This document shows, piece after piece, positions 9,210-16,704 of a stretch of DNA of 64,000 nucleotides. The DNA is taken from assembly GCF_003640395.1 (NCBI RefSeq), contig NZ_RBZQ01000006.1, positions 241,121 through 305,120 of the forward strand. Direction: 5' to 3'. The translations under genes were made by a program, and so were the position numbers. Below the pieces are notes generated by a model. The model ran no database searches. It was not told the DNA's origin and saw only the letters and a list, made by a program, of their open reading frames with translations. Each line of letters starts with the position of its first letter. Position 1 is the first letter of the stretch. The DNA comes from Stutzerimonas urumqiensis. Its GTDB lineage: Bacteria > Pseudomonadota > Gammaproteobacteria > Pseudomonadales > Pseudomonadaceae.

Positions 9210-9225
9210 TGCACTGGCCGTGCCA
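9210..9225 (-). promoter_or_regulatory. Sigma-54-type promoter of the nas reductase unit
   Basis: Minus-strand TGGCACG-GCCA-GTGCA matches the -24/-12 consensus TGGCACG-N4-TTGCA/T with one mismatch and correct spacing. Predicted transcription start is near 9200, giving a ~138-base leader that begins just before the P1 hairpin. Nitrogen control through NtrC would fit; I did not identify an NtrC site. Confidence 0.65.
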
Positions 9226-9501
9226 ACCCGGCGTCGATGCCCGCCTGATGGCGGTTGCAGGCGGTTGCCGGGCATTCGGCGGCCGCGCTGCTGCACCAGC
9301 TTGAAGCGATGGCGTACACCGCTGGTGCACGGCGCGCGAGGTTGACGCGCCACGGCGGGCGCTTCTACAGTTCGTCTCAGCGCCGATTTACACAGCTACT
9401 TGCGGGGCGCGGGAGCGAAGCTCTGATAAATACCGCTAAAGCGCTGGTTCGGTGCCGCCTCCCACCGCTTCCCAGCGGAACCCGTGAGGCGAGATTTCGA
9501 G

Positions 9502-9813
9502 ATGACCCTACCCGCCACCCCCCTTCGTTTCGGACCGCTGGCCTCCGGGCTGCACCGCACGGCTTCGTCGCGCATTCTGCTGGTCGGCCGGCACCAACCC
9601 TCGCTGCTCAGGCGGCTGGATGGCTGGTCACGTCGATGTGGCCGACCGAATGCCTTTCTCATCCAGTTCAACGCGCCGGGCGAGCCGCTGCACCGGTTCG
9701 CCCGTGACAGCTTCGATCTGGCCGTGGTCGAGGCGCTGGACCCGTCGACACTCGCCGAACAGGTCCAGCAGCTGGTGCGTGTCGCCCGCCAGGGGCTGAT
9801 CATGCGGCGCTGA
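9502..9813 (+). CDS. Small conserved-looking protein, Rossmann-like fragment
   Basis: This frame encodes 103 residues from the ATG at 9502 (a GTG at 9484 is an alternative start, and neither has an ideal ribosome-binding site). It contains SRILLVGRHQPSLLRRL, FDLAVVEALDPSTLAEQVQQ and ends RVARQGLIMRR. The alternation of a beta-strand-like RILLVG and FDLAVV looks like a shortened methyltransferase-type Rossmann fold, without a glycine-rich SAM loop. It lies in the nitrate region, divergent from the reductase unit and tail-to-tail with the transporter gene 18 bases away. Function is unknown; it could be a lineage-specific protein. Confidence 0.55.
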   Translation: MTLPATPLRFGPLASGLHRTASSRILLVGRHQPSLLRRLDGWSRRCGRPNAFLIQFNAPGEPLHRFARDSFDLAVVEALDPSTLAEQVQQLVRVARQGLIMRR

Positions 9814-9831
9814 GTCGTTGTCCGGGCGATC

Positions 9832-11043
9832 TCAAACGCGCGCAGCCGTGACCCGGGCCGAACCCCAGGTGGCACGCCAGCGCATCTTCACGGCATACAG
9901 GCCGAACCAGGCGAGCACGCCGAGCAGCGCGAACAGCCACAGCCCCATCTGATAACCACCGCTGTGCTGCTTGATCGCACCGAGGCCGGCGGTCAGGCAG
10001 AAGCCGCCGATGCCACCGGCCATGCCGATCAATCCGGTCATCACGCCGATCTCGCGGCTGAAGCGCTGCGGCACCAGCTGAAACACCGCACCGTTGCCGG
10101 CGCCCAGGCTGAGCATGGCGACGACGAACAGCGCGAGCGCCGCGACCGGATTCGGCAGGTCGAAGCCGACCGCCGCGATGGCGAGCGAAGCCAGCATGTA
10201 CATCACCAGGAGGGCGCGAATTCCGCCGAAGTGGTCGGCCAGTGCGCCACCCAGCGGCCGCATGAGGCTGCCGGCGAACACGCAGGCGGCGGTGTAGTAG
10301 CCGGCCTTTACCGGGTCGAGGCCGTACTGGTCATGGAAGTAGCCGGGCAGGGTGCTGGCCAGGCCGAGAAAGCCGCCGAAGGTGATGCTGTAGAAAAACA
10401 TGAACCACCAGCTGTCGCCGTCACCGAGCGCCTTGAGGTAATCGCCCAGCGACTTGGGCGCCGGTCGGTTCGGCGCGTTGCGGGCGAAGGTGGCGAACAG
10501 GCCGAGCGTCAGCACCAGCGGGATCAGCGCAAGACCGAATACGGCGTTCCAGCCGAACAGCGCCGCCAGACCCGGCGCGAACAGCGCGGCCAACACCGTG
10601 CCCGAGTTGCCGGCGCCGGCGATGCCCATCGCCTTGCCCTGATGCTGTGGCGGGTACCACTGCGACGCTAGCGGCAGCGCGACGGCGAACGACGCGCCCG
10701 CAATCCCGAGAAACAGCCCCAGCAGCAACGCCTGCTCGTAGGTATGCACGCCCATCAGCCAGGCCGCAGCCAGGGCGAGGATCACCAGCACCTGTCCGAC
10801 GAGGCCGGCGGTCTTCGGCGCGGTGCGGTCGGCCAGCAAGCCCATGAACAGCCGCAGCACCGCGCCGGACAGGATCGGCGTCGCGACCATGAAGGCGCGT
10901 TGCTGGGTGGTCAGTTGCAGGTCGCTGGCGATCTGGACCCCAAGCGGTCCGAGCACGTACCAGACCATGAAACTCAGGTCGAAATAGAGAAAGGCGCAAA
11001 ACAGGGTCGGCGCGTGGCCGGCTTTCCAGAAGCTCGTGGACAT
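9832..11043 (-). CDS. Nitrate/nitrite transporter, NNP family of MFS (NarK/NasA type)
   Basis: This is a 403-residue inner-membrane protein with about 12 hydrophobic segments. The two nitrate signature motifs of the NNP family are visible: GIAGAGNSGTV after the TM5 segment ASFAVALPLASQWYPP, and GAGNGAVFQLVPQRF in TM11. An arginine in LRLFMGLLADR fits the substrate-binding Arg of TM2. It would import nitrate for the NasA system encoded downstream on the same strand. It is its own transcription unit, with a sigma-54-type promoter and hexaloop leader at 11.13-11.20 kb. The start at 11043 is the natural one before MSTSFWKAGHAPTLF. Confidence 0.92.
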   Translation of the reverse strand: MSTSFWKAGHAPTLFCAFLYFDLSFMVWYVLGPLGVQIASDLQLTTQQRAFMVATPILSGAVLRLFMGLLADRTAPKTAGLVGQVLVILALAAAWLMGVHTYEQALLLGLFLGIAGASFAVALPLASQWYPPQHQGKAMGIAGAGNSGTVLAALFAPGLAALFGWNAVFGLALIPLVLTLGLFATFARNAPNRPAPKSLGDYLKALGDGDSWWFMFFYSITFGGFLGLASTLPGYFHDQYGLDPVKAGYYTAACVFAGSLMRPLGGALADHFGGIRALLVMYMLASLAIAAVGFDLPNPVAALALFVVAMLSLGAGNGAVFQLVPQRFSREIGVMTGLIGMAGGIGGFCLTAGLGAIKQHSGGYQMGLWLFALLGVLAWFGLYAVKMRWRATWGSARVTAARV

Positions 11044-11127
11044 CGGAATACCTTCATGCGGGCTATGGCGTACCCCGTCGCTGATGCCGCGAGCGGGGGG
11101 TTAGATTGCGTGCGACAGTCGTCGCGC

Positions 11128-11168
11128 GACCCAACGCCGGGTCCTGGCGGCAACCGCCGTTGGTTGCC
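11128..11168 (-). promoter_or_regulatory. Hexaloop hairpin pair in the nitrate transporter leader (ANTAR-target candidate)
   Basis: On the minus strand, P1 (11168-11149) is a 7-bp stem GGCAACC/GGTTGCC closing the hexaloop AACGGC, with A1 and G4 as required for ANTAR targets. P2 (11143-11128) is a 5-bp stem GACCC/GGGTC closing GGCGTT, which has G4 but G instead of A at position 1. The pair begins a few bases after the predicted sigma-54 start site. I see no following stem with a T-run, so any termination would need another mechanism. Confidence 0.6.
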
Positions 11169-11182
11169 CGCGAAGGTGAGTT

Positions 11183-11198
11183 AGCAAGGGGCGCGCCA
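11183..11198 (-). promoter_or_regulatory. Sigma-54-type promoter of the nitrate transporter gene
   Basis: Minus-strand TGGCGCG-CCCC-TTGCT matches TGGCACG-N4-TTGCW with one mismatch and exact spacing. Predicted start is near 11172. The rest of the 11044-11469 divergent intergenic region holds the leader hairpins and, presumably, the unrecognised promoter of ercA. Confidence 0.7.
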
Positions 11199-11469
11199 AA
11201 CCCGCCAGGCGCGCCGCCGGCCGCCTTCATGGCCGCCAATGGGTTCGCACGAGCGCCGAAACGACGCGTGCGCGGGCCTGTGCGCCTCGTTGCGGGGCAT
11301 CGGTCATCGCGAATGGCTGTGTCGCTCGGTCGGATGCGTTCTCGCCCGGAACACGCCGGCGCTGGCGGCATGACCCATCGGTCGGATTGCAAAGACGGCC
11401 GGATGCAGTAGGCTGCCGGAAGCGGAAAAAACGCGGATATCACAATAAGAACGCCGAGTAGTCCCCAGC

Positions 11470-12633
11470 ATGAGCGCCAACATCAGCCTGCATCGCAAAT
11501 TCGTCTCCCCTGAAATCATCTTTGGCGCCGGGTGCCGGCACAGCGTCGGCAACTACGCCGCCAACTATGGCGCGCGCAAGGTGCTGCTGGTGTCCGATCC
11601 AGGGGTGGTGGCGGCCGGCTGGGTGGCCGACGTGCAGGCCAGCCTGGCGGCGCAGGGCATCGAGCATTGCCTGTTCACCGAGGTCTCGCCCAACCCGCGC
11701 ACCGAAGAGGTGATGCAGGGCGCCGAGCATTACCGCGCGCAGGGCTGCAACGTCATCGTCGCGGTCGGCGGCGGCAGTCCGATGGACTGCGCCAAGGGCA
11801 TCGGCATCGCGGTTGCGCATGGGCGGCACATCATCGAGTTCGAGGGCGTCGATACGCTGCGGGTGCCCAGTCCGCCATTGATCCTGATTCCCACCACGGC
11901 GGGCACCTCGGCGGATGTTTCGCAGTTCGTGATCATCTCCAACCAGGATGAGCGGATGAAGTTCTCGATCGTCAGCAAGGGCGCGGTGCCCGACGTCTCG
12001 CTGATCGACCCGGAGACGACCCTGAGCATGGATCCGTTCCTCTCCGCCTGCACCGGCATCGATGCGCTGGTCCATGCCATCGAGGCGTTCGTATCGACCG
12101 GCCACGGCCCGCTGACCGATCCCCATGCGCTGGAGGCGATGCGGCTGATCAACGGCAACCTGACCGCGATGATCGCCACGCCGGGCGACATCGCGCTGCG
12201 CGAGAAAATCATGCTCGGCAGCATGCAGGCCGGGCTGGCGTTCTCCAACGCCATTCTCGGCGCAGTGCATGCGATGTCGCATAGCCTCGGCGGGTTTCTC
12301 GACCTGCCGCACGGGCTGTGCAACGCGGTGCTGGTCGAGCACGTGGTGGCCTTCAACTACAGCGCGGCGCCCGAGCGCTTCAAGGTGGTGGCCGAGACGC
12401 TGGGCATCGACACGCGCGGCCTGACGCACACGCAGGTGCGGGCGCGGCTGGTCGATCACCTGATCGCCTTCAAGCAGGCCGTTGGTTTCAACGAGACGCT
12501 GGCACTGCATGGCGTCGGTATCTCGGACATTCCGATGCTGTCCGAGCACGCCATGCAGGACCCGTGCATCCTCACCAACCCTCGCGAATCGACTCAACGG
12601 GACGTCGAGGTCGTCTATGCCGAGGCCCTCTGA
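11470..12633 (+). CDS. ercA: Iron-containing alcohol dehydrogenase, ErcA-type regulatory component
   Basis: This 387-residue group III Fe-alcohol dehydrogenase-like protein has the NAD-binding AVGGGSPMDCAKGIG motif and metal-ligand region histidines in GIDALVHAIEAFVS, HAMSHSLGGFLDLPHG and the Asp/His residues between them. Its sequence and its overlap with a soluble hybrid sensor kinase match ErcA of P. aeruginosa, which is required for expression of the PQQ-dependent ethanol oxidation system rather than bulk catalysis. Assignment to ErcA is by recall of that locus. ATG at 11470 starts MSANISLHRKFVSPEIIFG. The 3' end overlaps the kinase gene by 17 bases. Confidence 0.85.
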   Translation: MSANISLHRKFVSPEIIFGAGCRHSVGNYAANYGARKVLLVSDPGVVAAGWVADVQASLAAQGIEHCLFTEVSPNPRTEEVMQGAEHYRAQGCNVIVAVGGGSPMDCAKGIGIAVAHGRHIIEFEGVDTLRVPSPPLILIPTTAGTSADVSQFVIISNQDERMKFSIVSKGAVPDVSLIDPETTLSMDPFLSACTGIDALVHAIEAFVSTGHGPLTDPHALEAMRLINGNLTAMIATPGDIALREKIMLGSMQAGLAFSNAILGAVHAMSHSLGGFLDLPHGLCNAVLVEHVVAFNYSAAPERFKVVAETLGIDTRGLTHTQVRARLVDHLIAFKQAVGFNETLALHGVGISDIPMLSEHAMQDPCILTNPRESTQRDVEVVYAEAL

Positions 12634-14353
12634 CGACCCTCGCCAGGCACTGACCGACCTGCTCGGCCTCGGCAGTCACTCGGTCCGCAAGAGCCATTAC
12701 CCCGAGCTGATCAGCCGGCTCGAAGAACTCGAGGCCGAGCGTAATCGCTACAAGTGGCTGTTCGAGCATGCGGTGCATGGCATCTTCCAGGCGAGCCTGC
12801 AGGAAGGCGTGCGCGCCGCCAATCCGGCGCTGGCGCGGATGCTCGGCTATGCCAGCCCCGAGGATGCGCTCTGGTCGCTGACCGACCTGGCGGCGCATCT
12901 GTTCGTCGGCGGAGAGGCCGAGCTGCAGCTCATCCGCCAGGCGCTTCAGGCGCACCGCGCGCTGCTCGGCTACGAGACCCGGCTGCGCCGGCGCGACGGG
13001 CGGGAAATCCACGTGATGATGAACCTCTTGCTCAAGCCGGACGAAGACGGGCTGGTCGAGGGGTTCGTCGCCGACATCACCGAGCGCAAGCAGGCCCAGC
13101 TGCGTTTGGTGCAATTGAACGAGCAACTCGAACATCGCGTGGCCGAGCGCACCCACGAATTGCGAACGATGAACCGACACCTCTCCGAGGAGATCGACGT
13201 GCGCATGCGCGCCGAGCGTGCGCTGCGCGAGGCCCGCGACGCGGCGCAGGCGGCCAACCTGAGCAAGGACAAGTACCTGGCCGCGGCGAGCCATGACCTC
13301 TTGCAACCGCTCAATGCCGCACGGCTGCTGATCTCCACGCTGCGAGAACGCCACCTGCCGGCTGCCGAGCAGACGCTGGTCGAGCGGGCGCACCAGGCGC
13401 TCGAAGGTGCCGAAGACCTGCTGACCGACCTGCTGGACATTTCCAAGCTCGACCAGAGCGCGATCAAGCCGGACATCGATGTCTATCGCCTGGACGAGCT
13501 GTTCGCACCGCTGGTGTCGGAATTCCAGACGGTCGCCGAGGCTGCCGGGCTGACGCTGCGCGCGCGCATCCCGGCCGTGGCGGTGAGCACCGACTTTCGC
13601 CTGCTGACGCGCATCCTGCGCAATTTCCTCAGCAACGCCTGTCGCTACACCGATCGCGGCGCGGTGCTATTGGCGGCGCGACGGCGGGGCGACCAGCTGC
13701 GCCTGGAGGTGTGGGACACCGGGCGCGGCATTCCGACCGACCAGATCGGCGCCATCTTCCTGGAGTTCAACCAGCTTGGCCGGCAACGCGCTGAGGAGCG
13801 CAAGGGCGTGGGGCTCGGGCTGGCGATCGTCGACCGGATCGCCAGCATGCTGGGCTATCGGGTGCAGGTGCGCTCTCGGGTAGGGCGGGGTTCGGTGTTC
13901 AGCATCGATGTGCCGCTCGCCGTCGAGGCTCCGGTGCGCGCGGCGGCTCGCAGCGTTCCGACGCGAATCGGCGACCCGCTGCCGGGACGGCGGCTGCTGG
14001 TGATCGACAATGAACGGCGCATCCTCGACAGCATGGCGGCGCTGCTCGAACAGTGGGGGTGCGAGGTCCTGCTCGCCACCGACCAGGCCGGTGCGATGCA
14101 GGCCGTGGGCGACCTGCCGCCGGACCTGGTGCTGGCGGACTATCACCTCGACGAAGGCGCCACGGGCTGGGACACGGCGCTGGCGCTGCGCGCGCGCTTC
14201 GGCGCCTCGTTGCCGGTGGTGATGATCACCGCCGATCGCAGCGACCAGTGTCGCCAGGCCTTGCAGGGCGCAGGCGTGCCCGTGCTCAACAAGCCGGTGA
14301 AGGCCGGCAAGCTGCGTTCGGTCCTGAGCCATCTGCTGGCGGAACGCGCCTAG
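12617..14353 (+). CDS. Soluble PAS hybrid sensor histidine kinase (ErcS-like)
   Basis: 578 residues with no membrane segment. A PAS domain (about 40-155, ending DITERKQAQ) is followed by a coiled coil (VQLNEQLEHRVAERTHELRT is its core), then HisKA with phospho-acceptor His226 in AASHDLLQPLNAARLL. The HATPase_c domain has LSNACRYTD, DTGRGIP and GVGLGLAIVDRI. A C-terminal receiver has Asp508 in LADYHLDEG and Lys in LNKPVKAGK. The start at 12617 (MPRPSDDPRQALTDL) lies inside the ercA end in another frame; the frame runs further upstream but that part is ercA read out of frame. The neighbour points to the ErcS kinase of the ethanol-oxidation regulatory network. The cytosolic ligand is unknown. 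Confidence 0.85.
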   Translation: MPRPSDDPRQALTDLLGLGSHSVRKSHYPELISRLEELEAERNRYKWLFEHAVHGIFQASLQEGVRAANPALARMLGYASPEDALWSLTDLAAHLFVGGEAELQLIRQALQAHRALLGYETRLRRRDGREIHVMMNLLLKPDEDGLVEGFVADITERKQAQLRLVQLNEQLEHRVAERTHELRTMNRHLSEEIDVRMRAERALREARDAAQAANLSKDKYLAAASHDLLQPLNAARLLISTLRERHLPAAEQTLVERAHQALEGAEDLLTDLLDISKLDQSAIKPDIDVYRLDELFAPLVSEFQTVAEAAGLTLRARIPAVAVSTDFRLLTRILRNFLSNACRYTDRGAVLLAARRRGDQLRLEVWDTGRGIPTDQIGAIFLEFNQLGRQRAEERKGVGLGLAIVDRIASMLGYRVQVRSRVGRGSVFSIDVPLAVEAPVRAAARSVPTRIGDPLPGRRLLVIDNERRILDSMAALLEQWGCEVLLATDQAGAMQAVGDLPPDLVLADYHLDEGATGWDTALALRARFGASLPVVMITADRSDQCRQALQGAGVPVLNKPVKAGKLRSVLSHLLAERA

Positions 14354-14539
14354 CGCGTTCCCTGCTGACGAGCGTTATCGCGCAAACACTGGCAGCGAAG
14401 ATCCCAAGGTGTCGAGCGGCCCTCGTGGCATGGCGTGGGCATGCCGGCTGGATAGGAACCTTTCGCACGGTGATCCCGACCACATCGAGCGTCACCGATA
14501 CCGCCCAGAATGCACGCCCCATGCACAAGGATGTCGACA

Positions 14540-15067
14540 ATGGCCAAGCCCGCCGCTCGCCTTACCGATTTGAATGCCTGCCCCAAAACCGGACACGGCA
14601 CTAACGCCACCACCAGTGGCTCTCCCAATGTGCTGATCAATGGCTTGCCCGCTTTGAGGGTCGGAGACAGTACGGGCTGTGGAGATGCGGTTGCCGAGGG
14701 TATCGGCAGCATCTTGGTGAACGGCCAGCCCATCGCCTTTCTGGGCAGCGCCACGGCCCACGGCGGAATCATCATCACAGGCTCCGGTGACGTCATGGTC
14801 GGAACTCAATCGGGTAGCGCACCCTTTACCGCACCTGAAGTTCTACCCAGACATAGCGAGCAGTACCAGCTGATCGACAGCAACACCGGTCAGCCCGTCG
14901 AGGACGCGCTTTATTGCGTGGAATGTGCCGATGGTCAGCGTTTCGTGGGGTACACCAATGCTTATGGCAATACCGAGCGAGTGTTCACTCAAGACCCCCA
15001 GGCCGTGATCGTCCGCTGGGGACGGGACGCGGCCAAATACCTCAAGCAAAAGGGCATTAGCTTCTAA
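14540..15067 (+). CDS. PAAR-domain protein (type VI secretion spike tip)
   Basis: 175 residues. The N-terminal ~95 residues are a PAAR repeat domain: DLNACPKTGHG, GSPNVLINGLPALRVGDSTGCG, GSILVNGQPIAFLGSATAHGG. This domain forms the sharpened metal-binding tip that sits on VgrG in type VI secretion. A C-terminal extension (about 100-175: QYQLIDSNTGQPVEDALY ... GYTNAYGNTERVF) is the transthyretin-like tail often found on PAAR adaptors that carry effectors. ATG 14540 is chosen for AAGGA 9 bases upstream; in-frame ATGs at 14510 and 14531 are poorer. The stop codon touches the ribosome-binding site of the next gene. No vgrG, hcp or Tss gene is nearby, so this is an orphan effector module. Confidence 0.88.
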   Translation: MAKPAARLTDLNACPKTGHGTNATTSGSPNVLINGLPALRVGDSTGCGDAVAEGIGSILVNGQPIAFLGSATAHGGIIITGSGDVMVGTQSGSAPFTAPEVLPRHSEQYQLIDSNTGQPVEDALYCVECADGQRFVGYTNAYGNTERVFTQDPQAVIVRWGRDAAKYLKQKGISF

Positions 15068-15078
15068 GGACAGATGCA

Positions 15079-16069
15079 ATGACAGCACCGCACACAGGAA
15101 TGACAGGCACGCAACACGCCATTCAACAAATCCCTATTACCCTGCAGAGAGACTTCATCACCGTAGTCGGCGCATCGCATATGACGATGATGGAGAGGCT
15201 GCGGGGTCAAAAGGGCAACAAGATGCGCTTCATCAATCAGGGCATCCGGCAGATTCGCCTCTACCCGGAAGCGAGCGCGGACGACAGCACCCAACGCATC
15301 TTCCTGATATTCACCGAGGACTATGAACGCCGCCTGCTCGATGCCGTGAAGGATGTGGTCGAAACACGTTACGGCGCCAAATACAGGGAGCTCGATTCGA
15401 TCGCCCATCTTCTCGACTTCATCAACTTACGCATCAGCAAAAAACGAGAGATAAAGCAGCTCGATCTGTTTGCCCATGGGTTGGTTGGAACCATCGAGTT
15501 TGGATACGAGTTAGCCAAGGCCGATAGCTACCGCATGCGCGACGCCCAGGCACTGATGCTCAAGGCGGAAGCGTTCGACCTGAGGGGCAAGATCCATTCC
15601 TATGCTTGCCGGACCGGCCTCGGCATCGATGCCGATGTATACGTGAGTGAAGGGGAAAACCCGCTCTACGAACAGAGCTTGGCGCAGCTTATAGCCAACG
15701 CCGCGCAAACCCCGGTCTGGGCGTTCCCGCGGCGCAGCAATTACGATCAGACCTATGGCAATGCCGATGACCGTGCCGGGCTAACCACCGCCCGCAATAA
15801 GATCAACGCGGATGCACACGCCATGAAGGCATACAGGCGCCAGCTCAGCGACTATCTCGGACGGTTAAACGCTCACCGAAAGGCGAGCAACGACACCGAC
15901 GCTGAACCTCCTGGCGAATCTAAGCCACGGCCTCCTCGCAAACAGTCGCGACGAATACGAGCAGTCCATAGGGTACCCGCTGGACGCCGAGGGTGCGGTT
16001 CGCCCCGTTCGAGCCGGGGAATCGCCGACTGGGGGGCCGGCTACGTTGCTGGAATTCAAGCCGCTATGA
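15079..16069 (+). CDS. Candidate T6SS effector with clan-CD cysteine-protease-like HG/AC motif; frameshifted
   Basis: It starts at ATG 15079 (AAGGA 8 bases upstream, 11 bases after the PAAR gene). An FAHG motif places His133 after a hydrophobic strand (KQLDLFAHG), and a second strand ends in HSYACRTG with Cys177, a 44-residue spacing. HG-spacer-AC is the catalytic signature of clan CD peptidases (caspase, clostripain and relatives), so I infer a cysteine protease or related toxin. Frame 1 carries the protein to about residue 272. After that the sensible frame is +1: it reads LNLLANLSHGLLANSRDEYE and GYPLDAEGAVRPVRAGESPT, and stops at 16069 after LLEFKPL. The shift lies within 15869-15905. Without it, translation would run into the next gene. 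It is either a disabled gene, a sequencing error or programmed frameshifting. Confidence 0.6.
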
Positions 16070-16662
16070 AATCCAGGATAACGACGTTTCTATGGTGCGC
16101 CGCAATCGCCATCAATCTAATCGTTGGACCTGATCTCAATGCCAAGGAGGGCGAGATGCCTAAGAAAGTAATGATGTACTACGGTGGCTTTGATAATGAA
16201 GCGATGTTCGATGCGAGCCAGTGGTTTGCTCGCGGCATGTACAAAACGCGGAACATCGAGGCCGACGGAGGCGCCAGCAATGTCACCATGTTGCGTAGCC
16301 AGCCCAAGCCGTTTACCCGCGGGCAGCTAAGCGAACTTCCATATGCCGCAGCCGAGGCGTTCGATGGCAGCTATTTCGAAAACATAGATACCGAGGCGTT
16401 CATACTTAACCCTCCGAAGCTTGCCCACCGCATCCGCTACGCCTACAGCGCGTTCGCCGAACCAAACAAGCCGGAAGACTATTACTACCTCTATCTGGAA
16501 CTAGCCGGTAGACGTTTCGCGATCACCTTTTCTCGCGACGCTCAAACGGGTGAAAACCTCACCGGTAAGGCCGTCAAGGAAATCGTTGGTGATTACGCCT
16601 CGCAAGCCGAGCACCGTAAAGCCTTTGTCGAAATAGACGAATTCGAGCGTAAAGCACGCTGA
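16066..16662 (+). CDS. Exported protein paired with the PAAR-linked effector (immunity or accessory candidate)
   Basis: 198 residues, starting at ATG 16066 that overlaps the stop of the preceding frame-corrected effector (ATGA). The N-terminus KSRITTFLWCAAIAINLIV looks like a Sec signal peptide, placing the product in the periplasm. The mature part contains MMYYGGFDNEAMF, an acidic Tyr-rich stretch (EDYYYLYLELAG) and GENLTGKAVKEIV. I do not recognise a family. Coupling to an effector gene and export to the periplasm fit an immunity protein against a periplasm-acting effector; a second effector component is also possible. Base composition is lower in GC than the flanking chromosome. Confidence 0.55.
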   Translation: MKSRITTFLWCAAIAINLIVGPDLNAKEGEMPKKVMMYYGGFDNEAMFDASQWFARGMYKTRNIEADGGASNVTMLRSQPKPFTRGQLSELPYAAAEAFDGSYFENIDTEAFILNPPKLAHRIRYAYSAFAEPNKPEDYYYLYLELAGRRFAITFSRDAQTGENLTGKAVKEIVGDYASQAEHRKAFVEIDEFERKAR

Positions 16663-16704
16663 TCGCCACAGTGCCGCGTCGATCCGGCGGCAGCGAGTCT
16701 TCAT

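Noticed and set aside
15079..16662. A single 527-residue fused protein
   Set aside because: The middle part in this frame is Arg/Pro-rich and unlike both halves, while the +1 frame gives a natural C-terminus with an ATGA junction to a gene that has its own signal peptide. Two proteins with a frameshift explain the sequence better.
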